Shown in pieces: positions 1-8,151 of a DNA stretch of 61,124 nt (the stretch's first letter is position 1; every line of letters begins with the position of its first letter). The position numbers were made by a program, and so were the translations under genes. Source of the stretch: Nocardioides phosphati. Its GTDB lineage: Bacteria; Actinomycetota; Actinomycetes; Propionibacteriales; Nocardioidaceae. The notes under the pieces were generated by a model. That model had not been told where the DNA came from. It saw nothing but the letters and a program-made list of their open reading frames with translations, and made no database searches. The stretch lies in the NCBI RefSeq assembly GCF_014646375.1, contig NZ_BMNI01000013.1:1-61124 (forward strand). The letters are read 5' to 3'.

Positions 1-542
1 AAGGATTCACCCGGTGGCCGCGCCTACGTTGGAGGCACGCGCTCACTCAGGACGTCGTACACCACTCTGCTGGACTCCACTCCTCAACCCGCGTGCCCGT
101 CGATGGGGAGTCCTACCCATCTCGGACGACCCCTCAGCAGGTGAGCGTGCGGCGCACGCCGGCGGGCGACTGCGGACCAGACGAGCGCGTCGGAGACAAC
201 GGCACAGGTGGCCCCGGACGAGACCGTCACCGTGTGCCGTCGTGGAAATGCCCGAGTACGACCCCGAGAGCACGACGTTCCCCCTTGTGCGTTGCAAGCT
301 CCCGGCCAACGTAGTCGCACGTGGACGAAGCGTCGATGTCCGGGCTGTTGAAATCGCCGGCATGCGGATGGGGAGAACTACCCGGTCCGGGCGAACCCAC
401 TTGCACCATGCAGCACTCTGATCCACATATAGTCCCACTGGGCTAGACGTCTATGGGGTGCACGCGGAAGCCTTGGCTGTCCCGACGGACACACGACAGA
501 GATCTGCGCCGACGCCGGTGCATCACGGGAGAGCAGGTGGCT
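1..542. other. Leading intergenic stretch, no supported gene
   Basis: I see no convincing coding region here. The open frames that cross it lack ribosome sites and overlap each other on both strands without recognisable domains. It holds two copies of a near-palindrome GATGGGGAGnnCTACCC at 102-118 and 367-383, and a perfect palindrome TAGACGTCTA at 444-453. It is probably the upstream control region of the phosphatase gene that follows, possibly with the end of a gene outside the window. Confidence 0.5.
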
Positions 543-1331
543 GTGCAGCTGGAAATGGGGGCGGCGTCCCACGTCGGCGCGGTCCGTGCTCTCAACGAGG
601 ACGCCTGCCTGGCCGCCGCGCACCTCGCCGTCGTGGCTGACGGCATGGGCGGCCACGCGCGCGGCGACGTCGCGAGCCGGCTCACGGTCGACGCGTTCCG
701 CCCCCTCGCCGGCCGGCGTGACCTCTCCGCCGACGACGTACGCCGGGCGGTCGTCGCCGCCAACGCCGCACTGCTCGCCGATGCCCGGGAGCACCCGGAC
801 CACGACGGCATGGGCACGACGCTCACCGGCATCGCGCTGATCGACCACTTCGGCTCGCCCCACTGGCTCGTGTTCAACGTGGGCGACTCGCGCGTCTACC
901 GCCTCAGCGACGGCGGCATCCGGCTGCTGACCCACGACCACTCCGAGGTCCAGGAGCTCGTCGACGCCGGTCGCCTGACCGACGAGCAGGCCCGGGTGCA
1001 CCCGCTGCGCAACATCGTGACCCGGTCCCTCGGCTCCGACCCGGCCCCCGAGGTCGACGTCTGGATCTTCCCGCCTGCCGCGGGCGACACGTTCCTGCTC
1101 TGCTCCGACGGCCTCACCAACGAGCTCGACGACGCGACGATCCTGCGGATCGGCCGCGACTCGGCCTCGCCGGAGTCCGGCGCTGCCCGCCTGGTGGCGG
1201 CCGCCGTCGAGGCGGGCGGGCGTGACAACGTCACCGCCGTGCTGGTCCGGCTGCCCGGCGCCGACCTCGCCGACGACACCGCGCTCGCCACCACCGGACC
1301 GCGTGCCCGCTTCCTGGAGGACGAGCGATGA
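543..1331 (+). CDS. PP2C-family serine/threonine protein phosphatase
   Basis: A cytosolic PPM/PP2C phosphatase of 262 residues that should remove phosphate from Ser/Thr targets of the kinase encoded two genes downstream. The metal-binding family motifs are all visible in order: RALNEDA near the N-terminus, VADGMGGHARGD, GDSRVYRL, CSDGLTNELDD and GGRDNVTAVLV near the C-terminus. I chose GTG 543 because the GGGAGAG at 527-533 lies 9 nt upstream. GTG 537 is only 3 nt from it, and the longer ATG-453 version adds an arginine-rich leader unlike the family. The stop codon overlaps the next start (ATGA), so the genes are probably translationally coupled. There is no membrane segment. Confidence 0.92.
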   Translation: MQLEMGAASHVGAVRALNEDACLAAAHLAVVADGMGGHARGDVASRLTVDAFRPLAGRRDLSADDVRRAVVAANAALLADAREHPDHDGMGTTLTGIALIDHFGSPHWLVFNVGDSRVYRLSDGGIRLLTHDHSEVQELVDAGRLTDEQARVHPLRNIVTRSLGSDPAPEVDVWIFPPAAGDTFLLCSDGLTNELDDATILRIGRDSASPESGAARLVAAAVEAGGRDNVTAVLVRLPGADLADDTALATTGPRARFLEDER

Positions 1332-2941
1332 CCACGACCTTCACACCCGGCGCGGCGGTCGCGATCTGCGGCGAGAGCGCCCGCATGCTCGCCGGCATCC
1401 CGATCGACGACGCCCGCCTGCCCCAGCTCTGGGACGCCGTACGCCCGGCGTCCGCGACCGCCGTCGACGGCGTGCTGCAGCTCCTCCTCGCCGAGGGCTT
1501 CGACGCCATGCCGGCGTTCGCCGTGGTCGCGAGCGACGGCGACGCGACGCGGGTCGTCGTGCGCCACCCCGCGGTGGTCGAGGCCGTCGTCGACGGCGCG
1601 CCCCGCACCCTCGAGGCGACCCCCGGTGGCACCTGGTCCGACGTGACCATCACGGGCGCGACCTCGCTGGTGCTCCGCGCCGATGGCGGCGTCGGCACCA
1701 CCGTCCAGTTGCCGCTGCACGTGGGCGTCACCCAGGCCGGTGCCGTCACGGTGACCCTCGGGGGCGTCGCCCCGGTGGTCCAGCCGGCGCCTGCGTCCGA
1801 CGTGCCTGCCCCCGAGCCGAAGCCGGAGGCCGAGGTCGCTGACGTAGTGGCCCCGGAGATGCCCGTCGCCACGCCGCCCGCCGCCGAGTCGCCGGTCGCC
1901 GCCGAGTCGCCCGCGCAGCCGGAAGCGGCGCCTGAGCCGGATCCCGAGCCTGAGCCCGAGCCGGACCCGCTCGCGGCGCGCGCCCAGACGTTCCACGCGC
2001 TCCTCACCTCCGACACCTCCGACCGTGACGCCCTGCTCGCCCAGATGAGCGGGGACCCGGACGACGATGCCGCGGGCGAGACGCCCGCGGAGTCCGCGCC
2101 CGAGGACGAGGAGCCCGCGACCTCGCTGACGGCCGTGTGGAAGGCCGACGAGCCGGCCGCTCCCGCGGAGTCCGCCGGGGCGGACGCCTCCGACTCCCAG
2201 CCCGCTGCAGCAGAGGCCGGGCAGCCCGCAGCCGCCAGCGCGCCCAGCGGCGGCGGCCTCATCGACGGCGTTCCGTGGCTCAGCGGGAGCTGGAAGCCGG
2301 CCCCTGTGGAGGAGCGTCCCGCGCCGAGGTTCGAGACCCCGGAGCGACCCACCCCACCGCCGCCCCCGCGGCCCCCCGTCGCACCGGAGGTGCGGCCCAG
2401 GCCCTCGGGCGACCAGGAGCGCGAGCAGCAGACCCTCAACCGCGCCGAGCTCCTCCGCGACCTCGGCTCGGCCGGCATCGTCGGCCCGAGCGTGCTCGCG
2501 GTCGACTGCCCGGCGGGCCACCCGACCCCTGCCCACGAGCCGACCTGCCGCCTGTGCGGCAAGCCGGTCAGCGAGAGCCAGGAGCCGCGCCAGATCGCCC
2601 GGCCCGCCCTCGGCGCACTCGTCCTCGCCAACGGCGACCGGCTGGTGCTCGACAAGGACGCCGTCCTGGGCCGTGCGCCGTTCGAGCCGGAGGGTGCGAC
2701 CGAGCGCCCCCACCTGCTCCGCGTCGGCGACTCCGGCGAGATCAGCCGCCAGCACGCCCGGATCACCCTCGACGGGTGGCACGTCATCGTGCGCGACCTC
2801 GGCACCGCCAACGGCACGACCCTGACCCTTCCGGGCGGCTCCCCGCAGCAGCTGCGGGCCAACGAGGACTACCAGCTGGAGGACGGCGCGGAGATCGGCA
2901 TCGCCGACATCGTGACCCTCCGCTACGAGGTGACGCCGTGA
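1328..2941 (+). CDS. Zinc-ribbon and FHA-domain protein
   Basis: A 537-residue adaptor whose C-terminal FHA domain (about residues 440-535) should bind phosphothreonine made by the neighbouring kinase; the core motif ISRQHARI and the later GTANGT loop are clear. Before it lies a small zinc-ribbon-like knuckle with Cys394, His398, Cys407 and Cys410. Residues 1-150 form a compact domain I do not recognise. Residues about 155-345 are low-complexity Pro/Ala/Glu linker. There is no signal peptide or membrane segment, so it is probably cytosolic. It overlaps the phosphatase by 4 nt and the kinase by 4 nt, which marks one operon. The N-terminal domain's role is unknown. Confidence 0.88.
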   Translation: MTTTFTPGAAVAICGESARMLAGIPIDDARLPQLWDAVRPASATAVDGVLQLLLAEGFDAMPAFAVVASDGDATRVVVRHPAVVEAVVDGAPRTLEATPGGTWSDVTITGATSLVLRADGGVGTTVQLPLHVGVTQAGAVTVTLGGVAPVVQPAPASDVPAPEPKPEAEVADVVAPEMPVATPPAAESPVAAESPAQPEAAPEPDPEPEPEPDPLAARAQTFHALLTSDTSDRDALLAQMSGDPDDDAAGETPAESAPEDEEPATSLTAVWKADEPAAPAESAGADASDSQPAAAEAGQPAAASAPSGGGLIDGVPWLSGSWKPAPVEERPAPRFETPERPTPPPPPRPPVAPEVRPRPSGDQEREQQTLNRAELLRDLGSAGIVGPSVLAVDCPAGHPTPAHEPTCRLCGKPVSESQEPRQIARPALGALVLANGDRLVLDKDAVLGRAPFEPEGATERPHLLRVGDSGEISRQHARITLDGWHVIVRDLGTANGTTLTLPGGSPQQLRANEDYQLEDGAEIGIADIVTLRYEVTP

Positions 2942-4647
2942 GCGCCGACGAGCGGGGCCCCGAGCTCCCCGGCCTGGAGTACCAGGGCAAGCTCGGCTCC
3001 GGTGGCTTCTCCGACGTCTACCTCTACGAGCGGCAGCGCCCGCGCATGCAGGTCGCGGTGAAGGTCCTCAAGGCCGACATCATGGACGCCGCGCAGCAGG
3101 CCCAGTTCGTCGCCGAGGCCGACACGATGGGCGAGCTCGCCGAGCACCCGTACATCGTCCCCGTGCTCGGGGCGGGCACCGCCGCCGACGGCCGGCCCTA
3201 CCTCGAGATGCGCTACTACCCGGGGCCCGACCTGGCCGAGCGGGTCAAGGCGCAGCCGCTGTCGGTGCCTGACGCGCTGAAGATGGGCATCCAGCTCGCG
3301 AGCGCCATCGAGACCGCGCACCGCGCGGGCATCATCCACCGCGACATCAAGCCGCAGAACGTCCTGATCAGCTCGTACGGCGTGCCCGGCCTCACCGACT
3401 TCGGCATCGCCGGTCGCCCCGGTGACGCCGACGAGGACGAGAACGTCGGCGTCTCGATGCCGTGGTCGCCGCCCGAGGTGCTCACCGGCGCGTCCAACGG
3501 CTCGCAGGCCTCCGACGTCTACTCGCTGGGCGCCACCCTGTGGAACCTCCTGGTCGGCCGCTCGCCGTTCAGCATCCCGGGCGACGACAACTCCCAGCGG
3601 GCGCTCTTCACCCGCATCGTGCACTCGAAGCCGCCCATGACCGGCCGCGCCGACGTCCCGAGCAGCCTCGAGCGGCTGCTCGCGCAGGCGATGGCCAAGA
3701 AGCCGGAGCACCGTCCGCGCAGCGCCATGGACCTCGCCCGCCACCTCCAGAGGGTGGAGCAGGAGCTCCGCCTGGCGCGCACCGAGATCGTCGTCCTCGA
3801 GCACGCCTCTGACGCGGTGCGGTCGCGCGGCGGCGAGCCGTTCTCGCACACCCCCACCCACACGCTGCCCGACACCAGCCCCGAGGGCTCGGAACGCACG
3901 ACGCTGCGCGTCCCGGTGTCGCCGACCACCCCGGTCCAGGGCTCGTCGTCGGGCGGGAGCGCGCCCACGGCCCGGCGTCCCGCACGCGCGACCACCGGCG
4001 ACGCACCCACCACGGCGCGGCCGTCGCGCGCCGCGACCGGAGCCGCCCCGACGGCCGCACGTCCCGCACGCACGGCCGGCCCGACAGGTGCAGCGGCAGG
4101 CGCAGCCCCGACCGCCGCGCGCCCCTCCCGCGCGTCCATGGCGCCGGCCGCGGCCCCGACCGCCGCACGCCCCGCGCGCGCCCAGGAGCCCCCGGCGGAG
4201 ACCGACGACCACGACGGCTCGGGCGCGGGCCGCTGGATCGCCATCGGCGCGGCCGTGGCACTCCTCGTCGGAGCAGTCGCGATCGGCGGGCTCCTGTCGC
4301 GCGGAGGCGACCCGGACGAGCCGCAGGCCGGCACGATCACCCAGGGTGGCGGCGCGAGTGACCCGGCGGACCTCGGCGTCGACCTGAACCCCGCCAACCC
4401 CGTGCCGCGGGTCAAGAGCATCAAGGGCGACAAGGTGACCTTCACCTGGGAGCGCGAGAAGCCCGGCGACTGGTTCCAGTACGAAGTCACCTCCCGCAAC
4501 GGCGCGGTCGCGCGGCAGTGGACGCGCACCAACAAGACGATGGCCGTGGTCACGGCGCTCCCGGACAACTCCACCTGCATCGCGGTCCAGGCCCGCCGCG
4601 GCAGGTACGGCGGGTCCACCGATGCCGGACGGGTGTGCACGAGGTGA
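2938..4647 (+). CDS. Membrane serine/threonine protein kinase (PknB-like)
   Basis: A 569-residue Hanks-type kinase. The glycine loop LGSGGFSDVY starts at residue 19; Lys42 is in VAVKVLK, HRDIKPQN starts at His134, and DFG is at 154-156. The kinase domain is followed by a linker with five copies of an APTAARPARA-type repeat (about residues 342-420) and one membrane segment near 432-455. A C-terminal outside domain of about 100 residues looks fibronectin-III-like (TFTWEREKPGDWFQYEV), not PASTA. The start is GTG 2938, overlapping the FHA stop (GTGA); longer upstream frames run through the FHA gene. The Ala/Pro/Arg repeats may be flexible spacer or phosphoacceptor sites. Confidence 0.93.
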   Translation: MSADERGPELPGLEYQGKLGSGGFSDVYLYERQRPRMQVAVKVLKADIMDAAQQAQFVAEADTMGELAEHPYIVPVLGAGTAADGRPYLEMRYYPGPDLAERVKAQPLSVPDALKMGIQLASAIETAHRAGIIHRDIKPQNVLISSYGVPGLTDFGIAGRPGDADEDENVGVSMPWSPPEVLTGASNGSQASDVYSLGATLWNLLVGRSPFSIPGDDNSQRALFTRIVHSKPPMTGRADVPSSLERLLAQAMAKKPEHRPRSAMDLARHLQRVEQELRLARTEIVVLEHASDAVRSRGGEPFSHTPTHTLPDTSPEGSERTTLRVPVSPTTPVQGSSSGGSAPTARRPARATTGDAPTTARPSRAATGAAPTAARPARTAGPTGAAAGAAPTAARPSRASMAPAAAPTAARPARAQEPPAETDDHDGSGAGRWIAIGAAVALLVGAVAIGGLLSRGGDPDEPQAGTITQGGGASDPADLGVDLNPANPVPRVKSIKGDKVTFTWEREKPGDWFQYEVTSRNGAVARQWTRTNKTMAVVTALPDNSTCIAVQARRGRYGGSTDAGRVCTR

Positions 4648-4649
4648 CC

Positions 4650-5339
4650 ATGAAGGCGACAGTCGACTACTGCGGCGAGATCCACGAGGTCCGCCCTGAG
4701 AAGGGCGTCTGCGTCGGGCGCGAGGGCGACCTCGTCATCGACGACAACCCCTACCTGCACCGCCGCTTCCTCGAGTTCACGTACGTCGACGGGCTGCTGT
4801 GGCTGGCCAACGTCGGCAACGCGCTGACCGCGACCATCGCCGACGGCCACGGCCTCGTGCAGACCTGGCTCTCGCCCGGCGCGCGGGTTCCGCTCGTCTT
4901 CCCGCACTGCGTCGTGTGGTTCACCGCCGGCCCGACGACGTACGAGATCGACGTGGCGCAGGACGCCGCGCCGTTCGGCACCGCGGTCGAGGAGCAGTCC
5001 GGCGACGGCGCGACGACGATGGGCCGGGTCAGCTTCACGCCTGACCAGCGGCTGCTGATCCTGGCGCTGGCCGAGGACATCCTGCGGCGCGGCAACCGTG
5101 GCGCAGGCTCGATCCCCCACTCGAAGACCGCGGCGGAGCGGCTCGGCTGGACCACCACGAAGTTCAACCGCAAGCTCGACAACGTCTGCGAGAAGCTGAG
5201 CAAGCTCGGTGTCCGCGGCCTCGTCGGCAGCACGGACCGCACGGCGAGCAACCGCCGCGTGCGACTGGTCGAGTACGCCCTCGCCGCGCGGCTGGTCACG
5301 ATCGAGGACCTGGCCTGGCTCGACTCGATCGACGCCTGA
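4650..5339 (+). CDS. FHA-like protein with C-terminal winged-helix-like domain
   Basis: A 229-residue protein two nucleotides after the kinase gene. The first 110 residues look like a divergent FHA fold (VCVGREGDLVIDDNPYLHRRFLEF), in which the usual Ser-x-x-His is replaced by LHRRFLE. Residues about 128-229 resemble a helix-turn-helix unit: FTPDQRLLILALAEDILRRG, then KTAAERLGWTTTKFNRKLDNV. This suggests a kinase-linked DNA-binding or protein-binding effector. The family is known to me only as an unnamed actinobacterial FHA protein, so the regulatory role is inference. It closes the module and is followed by a strong bidirectional terminator. Confidence 0.82.
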   Translation: MKATVDYCGEIHEVRPEKGVCVGREGDLVIDDNPYLHRRFLEFTYVDGLLWLANVGNALTATIADGHGLVQTWLSPGARVPLVFPHCVVWFTAGPTTYEIDVAQDAAPFGTAVEEQSGDGATTMGRVSFTPDQRLLILALAEDILRRGNRGAGSIPHSKTAAERLGWTTTKFNRKLDNVCEKLSKLGVRGLVGSTDRTASNRRVRLVEYALAARLVTIEDLAWLDSIDA

Positions 5340-5352
5340 CCCGGCAACGACG

Positions 5353-5383
5353 AGGGCCCCGACCGGAGACCGGTCGGGGCCCT
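5353..5383. terminator. Bidirectional hairpin terminator
   Basis: A perfect 14-bp stem, AGGGCCCCGACCGG paired with its complement at 5370-5383, with a 3-nt loop AGA. It sits between the convergent kinase module and the cupin gene and can serve both. Confidence 0.88.
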
Positions 5384-5394
5384 CTCACGTCAGG

Positions 5395-5820
5395 TCAGGC
5401 GGAGGCGGACGCAGGCTCTCCGTGGACGGGCACGGTGCCGTCACCGTGGTCGTCGTCGCACTCGCAGCGGCCGTAGTCGTCCTCGAGGCGGTTGATGTCG
5501 TCCTCACCGGTGTAGGCACCGCGCTGGACCTCGATGATCACGAGCTCCTCGGCGTGCTGGTTGGTGATCCGGTGGGCGGCGCCCTGGGCCACGTCGATCG
5601 ACTCACCCGGCCCCGCCACGATCTCCTTGCCGTCGACGACGCAGGTCGCGATGCCGAAGATCACCACCCAGTGCTCGGAGCGGTGCTTGTGCGTCTGGTA
5701 GCTCAGTCGCTGGCCGGGCTTCACGTGGATTCGCTTGACCTTGTAGCCCGCGGACTCGTCGATCGTGTGCCAGGAGCCCCACGGCCGCTCGGCGTAGTCG
5801 GTCACCATCTCATCCCTCAT
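5395..5820 (-). CDS. Cupin, phosphomannose isomerase type II-like
   Basis: A 141-residue single-domain cupin related to the C-terminal domain of mannose-6-phosphate isomerase / GDP-mannose pyrophosphorylase. The first cupin motif is seen in GQRLSYQTHKHRSEHWVV and the second in GESIDVAQGAAHRI. Such proteins are metal-dependent sugar-phosphate isomerases or stand-alone binding domains. The tail is acidic and Cys-containing (RCECDDDHGD), which is unusual. ATG 5820 has GGAAG about 10 nt upstream; the in-frame ATG at 5808 is an alternative. A link to the mannose branch of the nearby polysaccharide locus is possible but not shown. Confidence 0.78.
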   Translation of the reverse strand: MRDEMVTDYAERPWGSWHTIDESAGYKVKRIHVKPGQRLSYQTHKHRSEHWVVIFGIATCVVDGKEIVAGPGESIDVAQGAAHRITNQHAEELVIIEVQRGAYTGEDDINRLEDDYGRCECDDDHGDGTVPVHGEPASASA

Positions 5821-5905
5821 CTGGTCGGTTCTTCCTGCACAGCCTACGTAAGTCGCGTGAACTCGTGGCTCGAATCAGCCCAACGCGGGGTGACGGCAAA
5901 GGTTA

Positions 5906-5920
5906 GGCCCCCCCGGGGCC
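5906..5920 (-). terminator. Short GC hairpin after ygfZ
   Basis: GGCCCC at 5906-5911 pairs with GGGGCC at 5915-5920 across a CCC loop. It lies just beyond the ygfZ stop on the minus strand. The stem is only 6 bp with no T-run, so this is a weak call. Confidence 0.35.
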
Positions 5921-5933
5921 GGTCAGCGCAGGC

Positions 5934-6920
5934 TCACCGCAGGTTGGGGCGGACGTGCAGGCCGATCTCGGGGTCGACGATGACCTCCTGGGAGGCTGGC
6001 ATGCCGTCCACGGAGAGCGCCGCGTCGACGGGGACGTTGCGCTTCACCAGCGCCAGCGCGATCGGGCCGAGCTCGTGGTGGCGGGCCGAGGAGCCGACGA
6101 AGCCGACCTCCTTCTCCCCCACCAGTACGGCGGCGCCGCGCGCGGGCAGCCGGTTCTCCGACCCGTCGAGGTGGAGCAGCACCAGCCGGCGCGGCGGACG
6201 GCCCAGCGTGTGCACGCGGGCGACCGTCTCCTGGCCGCGGTAGCAGCCCTTCTCGAGGTGCACCGCCGCCTCGCCGAGCTCGCCCGGGAGGGAGGAGGCA
6301 GGCACCCAGCCCACCTCGTTGGGGATCGTGCGGTGGTCGGTGTCGATGCCGAGGCGGGGCTCGCCGCGCTCGATGCGCAGGGCCTCGAACGCCCACATGC
6401 CGGCGGCCGGCTCGGCGGCTGCGGCGTAGGTGGCGAGCTGGTCACGGCGTACGAACTCGTGGCGGCCCTCGCCGGCTCCGGTCGCGCGCCACGTGACGGC
6501 GAGCTCGGGGGTCGCGTCGGTGACCTCGACGCGGGTCATGAAGACCATGCGCGTCAGGAAGCCGAGGAGCGCCTCGCCGGCGCCCGGCTCGGTGTGGGCG
6601 ATGAACGCTTCGCCGTCGTCGACGCCGGTGAAGGCGTGCTCGACGTGTCCCTGCGGGCTGAGCACGAGCGCGGTCACCCAGCGCCCGGCGGGCAGGTCCA
6701 GGAAGTGCTGCGTCGTCAGGTTGTGGAGCCAGCTCAGCCGCTCGGGGCCCGCGATGCGGATCACGTCGCGGTGTGACAGGTCGACGAAGCCCTCGCCCGC
6801 GGCGAGGCGGCGCTGCTCGGTGTTGAAGGAGCCGTAGTGCGCCGCCACCGGCGCGTCGATGCCGTCGCCGGCGACCGCGCCGGGCAGCTGGAGCAGGGGG
6901 CTCTGCGGGGTCTCACTCAC
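5934..6920 (-). CDS. ygfZ: YgfZ/GcvT-like folate-binding iron-sulfur protein
   Basis: A 328-residue member of the YgfZ (COG0354) family, which supports assembly or repair of certain iron-sulfur enzymes using a folate-like cofactor in the cytosol. The signature KGCYRGQETVARV with its conserved cysteine is present near residue 225, and the N-terminal half has the GcvT-like RLSWLHNLTTQ segment. The length is normal for the family. Its 5-prime neighbour on the same strand is the uncharacterised gene ending at 6950. Neighbours further upstream (Fur, nitrobindin) also deal with iron or haem, which fits. Confidence 0.92.
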   Translation of the reverse strand: MSETPQSPLLQLPGAVAGDGIDAPVAAHYGSFNTEQRRLAAGEGFVDLSHRDVIRIAGPERLSWLHNLTTQHFLDLPAGRWVTALVLSPQGHVEHAFTGVDDGEAFIAHTEPGAGEALLGFLTRMVFMTRVEVTDATPELAVTWRATGAGEGRHEFVRRDQLATYAAAAEPAAGMWAFEALRIERGEPRLGIDTDHRTIPNEVGWVPASSLPGELGEAAVHLEKGCYRGQETVARVHTLGRPPRRLVLLHLDGSENRLPARGAAVLVGEKEVGFVGSSARHHELGPIALALVKRNVPVDAALSVDGMPASQEVIVDPEIGLHVRPNLR

Positions 6921-6949
6921 CTGCCCAGCCTACGGCCCCGGCGGTGGCG

Positions 6950-7582
6950 TCAGGCCGGGATGCCCATGCGGTCGAGCGCACCGGCGGGGGCGGTGACGCG
7001 GGAGTGCGACGGGGTGAAGTGCAGGGCGAACTCCCCCGCAGGCGCCGACAGCCGCTCTGCCCCGGCGAGCTCGTGCCACCGGCTGGCGAGCGGGCTGGAG
7101 CCCTGCTCGGCGAGCCAGCGCCGCGCCGTACGCCGGGCGATGTCCTGCGCGAGCTCGTGGACGTCGACGTCGTGGTGGAAGGTGACGGTGACGACGTGGT
7201 ACTCGCCGTTGTCGAGCTGGAGCACCAGCCGCAGGGCGTCGCCCCGGAGGCGACCGCCGGCACTGCAACCGCCGACGGCCACGATCCAGTCGAGCAGCAC
7301 GTGCCCGGTCACCAGCGAGTCGGGCGTCGGGCGGGAGCCCGCCAGGATGACCCGCGCGTCGGTGACGATCAGGTCGCCGGCGCCGCGGCGCTGGAGTGTC
7401 GCGTCGCGGACGTGGCCCTTGTGCTGGGCCTGGATCGAGAGCGAGCGCAGGGCGGCCCGGCGGACGTCGCCGTCGGCCGCGTCGAGCACCACCGGGCAGA
7501 CCGATCCCGTGCTCGCGACGATCGGGTAGCGACCGTCGGACAGCTGGTGCTGCGACCGCGTGGCGAGCGGGAACGTCGACAT
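6950..7582 (-). CDS. Conserved hypothetical protein
   Basis: A 210-residue protein without a family I recognise. It begins MSTFPLATRS at ATG 7582, with GAGG 6 nt upstream; the longer frame to 7678 has no ribosome site and odd composition. It has no membrane segment or signal peptide. It contains a hydrophobic stretch VTGHVLLDWIVAVGGCSAGG and a histidine-rich patch VTFHHDVDVHELAQDIARRTARRWL that looks helical and amphipathic. A perfect palindrome at 7622-7636 lies 40-54 nt upstream and is a candidate operator. Confidence 0.7.
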   Translation of the reverse strand: MSTFPLATRSQHQLSDGRYPIVASTGSVCPVVLDAADGDVRRAALRSLSIQAQHKGHVRDATLQRRGAGDLIVTDARVILAGSRPTPDSLVTGHVLLDWIVAVGGCSAGGRLRGDALRLVLQLDNGEYHVVTVTFHHDVDVHELAQDIARRTARRWLAEQGSSPLASRWHELAGAERLSAPAGEFALHFTPSHSRVTAPAGALDRMGIPA

Positions 7583-7621
7583 GGAGACCTCACAGGGTGG
7601 CGTGGGATGGCTCCCGAGAGG

Positions 7622-7636
7622 ATGTTTCGGAAACAT
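7622..7636. promoter_or_regulatory. Perfect 15-nt palindrome, candidate operator
   Basis: ATGTTTCGGAAACAT: two 7-nt arms around a central G. It lies 40-54 nt upstream of the hypothetical gene at 6950-7582 in an AT-richer pocket of the intergenic region. This is where a dimeric repressor or activator would be expected. The cognate regulator is not known. Confidence 0.5.
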
Positions 7637-7726
7637 TGAGTATCCAAGTCCGTTTTGTGCCGCCGGACAAGTTGCCACGCATGGTGGTATGGCCCACGCA
7701 AACGCTTGAGACAGGGGTGTCGAGCG

Positions 7727-8143
7727 TCAGGCGAGGGTGCCGCAGGCCCGGCAGGTGCCGAAGACCGTGAGGTGTCCCACGTCGGGGACGAAGCCGTAGA
7801 GCTCGTCGAGCTGGTCCAGCAGCGGCGCGAGCAGCGCCGGCCCGACCGAGATCACCTCGTTGCACCCGCGGCAGACGAGGTGGAAGTGCTCGTGCCCGCC
7901 CACCGAGTGGTACGTCGGAGCGCGGTCGCTCAGGTGCGCATGACGGACCAGGCCGAGCTCCTCGAGAACCTCGAGGTTGCGGTAGACCGTGGAGAGCGAG
8001 AGCTCGGGCTTGTGCCGCCGGGCCTCCGCGAGCACCTCGTCCGGAGTGGCGTGGCCGAGCCGCTCCACCGCATCGAGGACCAGCCGGCGCTGCGGCGTGA
8101 GGCGCTTGCCCGCGCCCTTGAGCCGGTCCGACAGGTCGCTCAT
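7727..8143 (-). CDS. Fur-family metal-responsive repressor
   Basis: A 138-residue ferric-uptake-regulator family protein. The N-terminal winged helix includes LTPQRRLVLDAVERLGHATPDEVL and the recognition helix LSLSTVYRNLEVLEELGLV. The dimerisation half has the metal ligands GGHEHFHLVCRGC and a second CxxC (GTCRACG) for structural zinc. From sequence alone it could sense Fe, Zn or peroxide (Fur, Zur or PerR types). ATG 8143 lies 8 nt after the nitrobindin stop, so the two are probably cotranscribed. This may link a haem protein and its metal control. Confidence 0.93.
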   Translation of the reverse strand: MSDLSDRLKGAGKRLTPQRRLVLDAVERLGHATPDEVLAEARRHKPELSLSTVYRNLEVLEELGLVRHAHLSDRAPTYHSVGGHEHFHLVCRGCNEVISVGPALLAPLLDQLDELYGFVPDVGHLTVFGTCRACGTLA

Positions 8144-8151
8144 GGCCTGGC

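Noticed and set aside
14..438. Open frames on both strands at the left edge
   Set aside because: They overlap each other, lack ribosome sites, are Arg/Pro/Thr-rich and show no domain.
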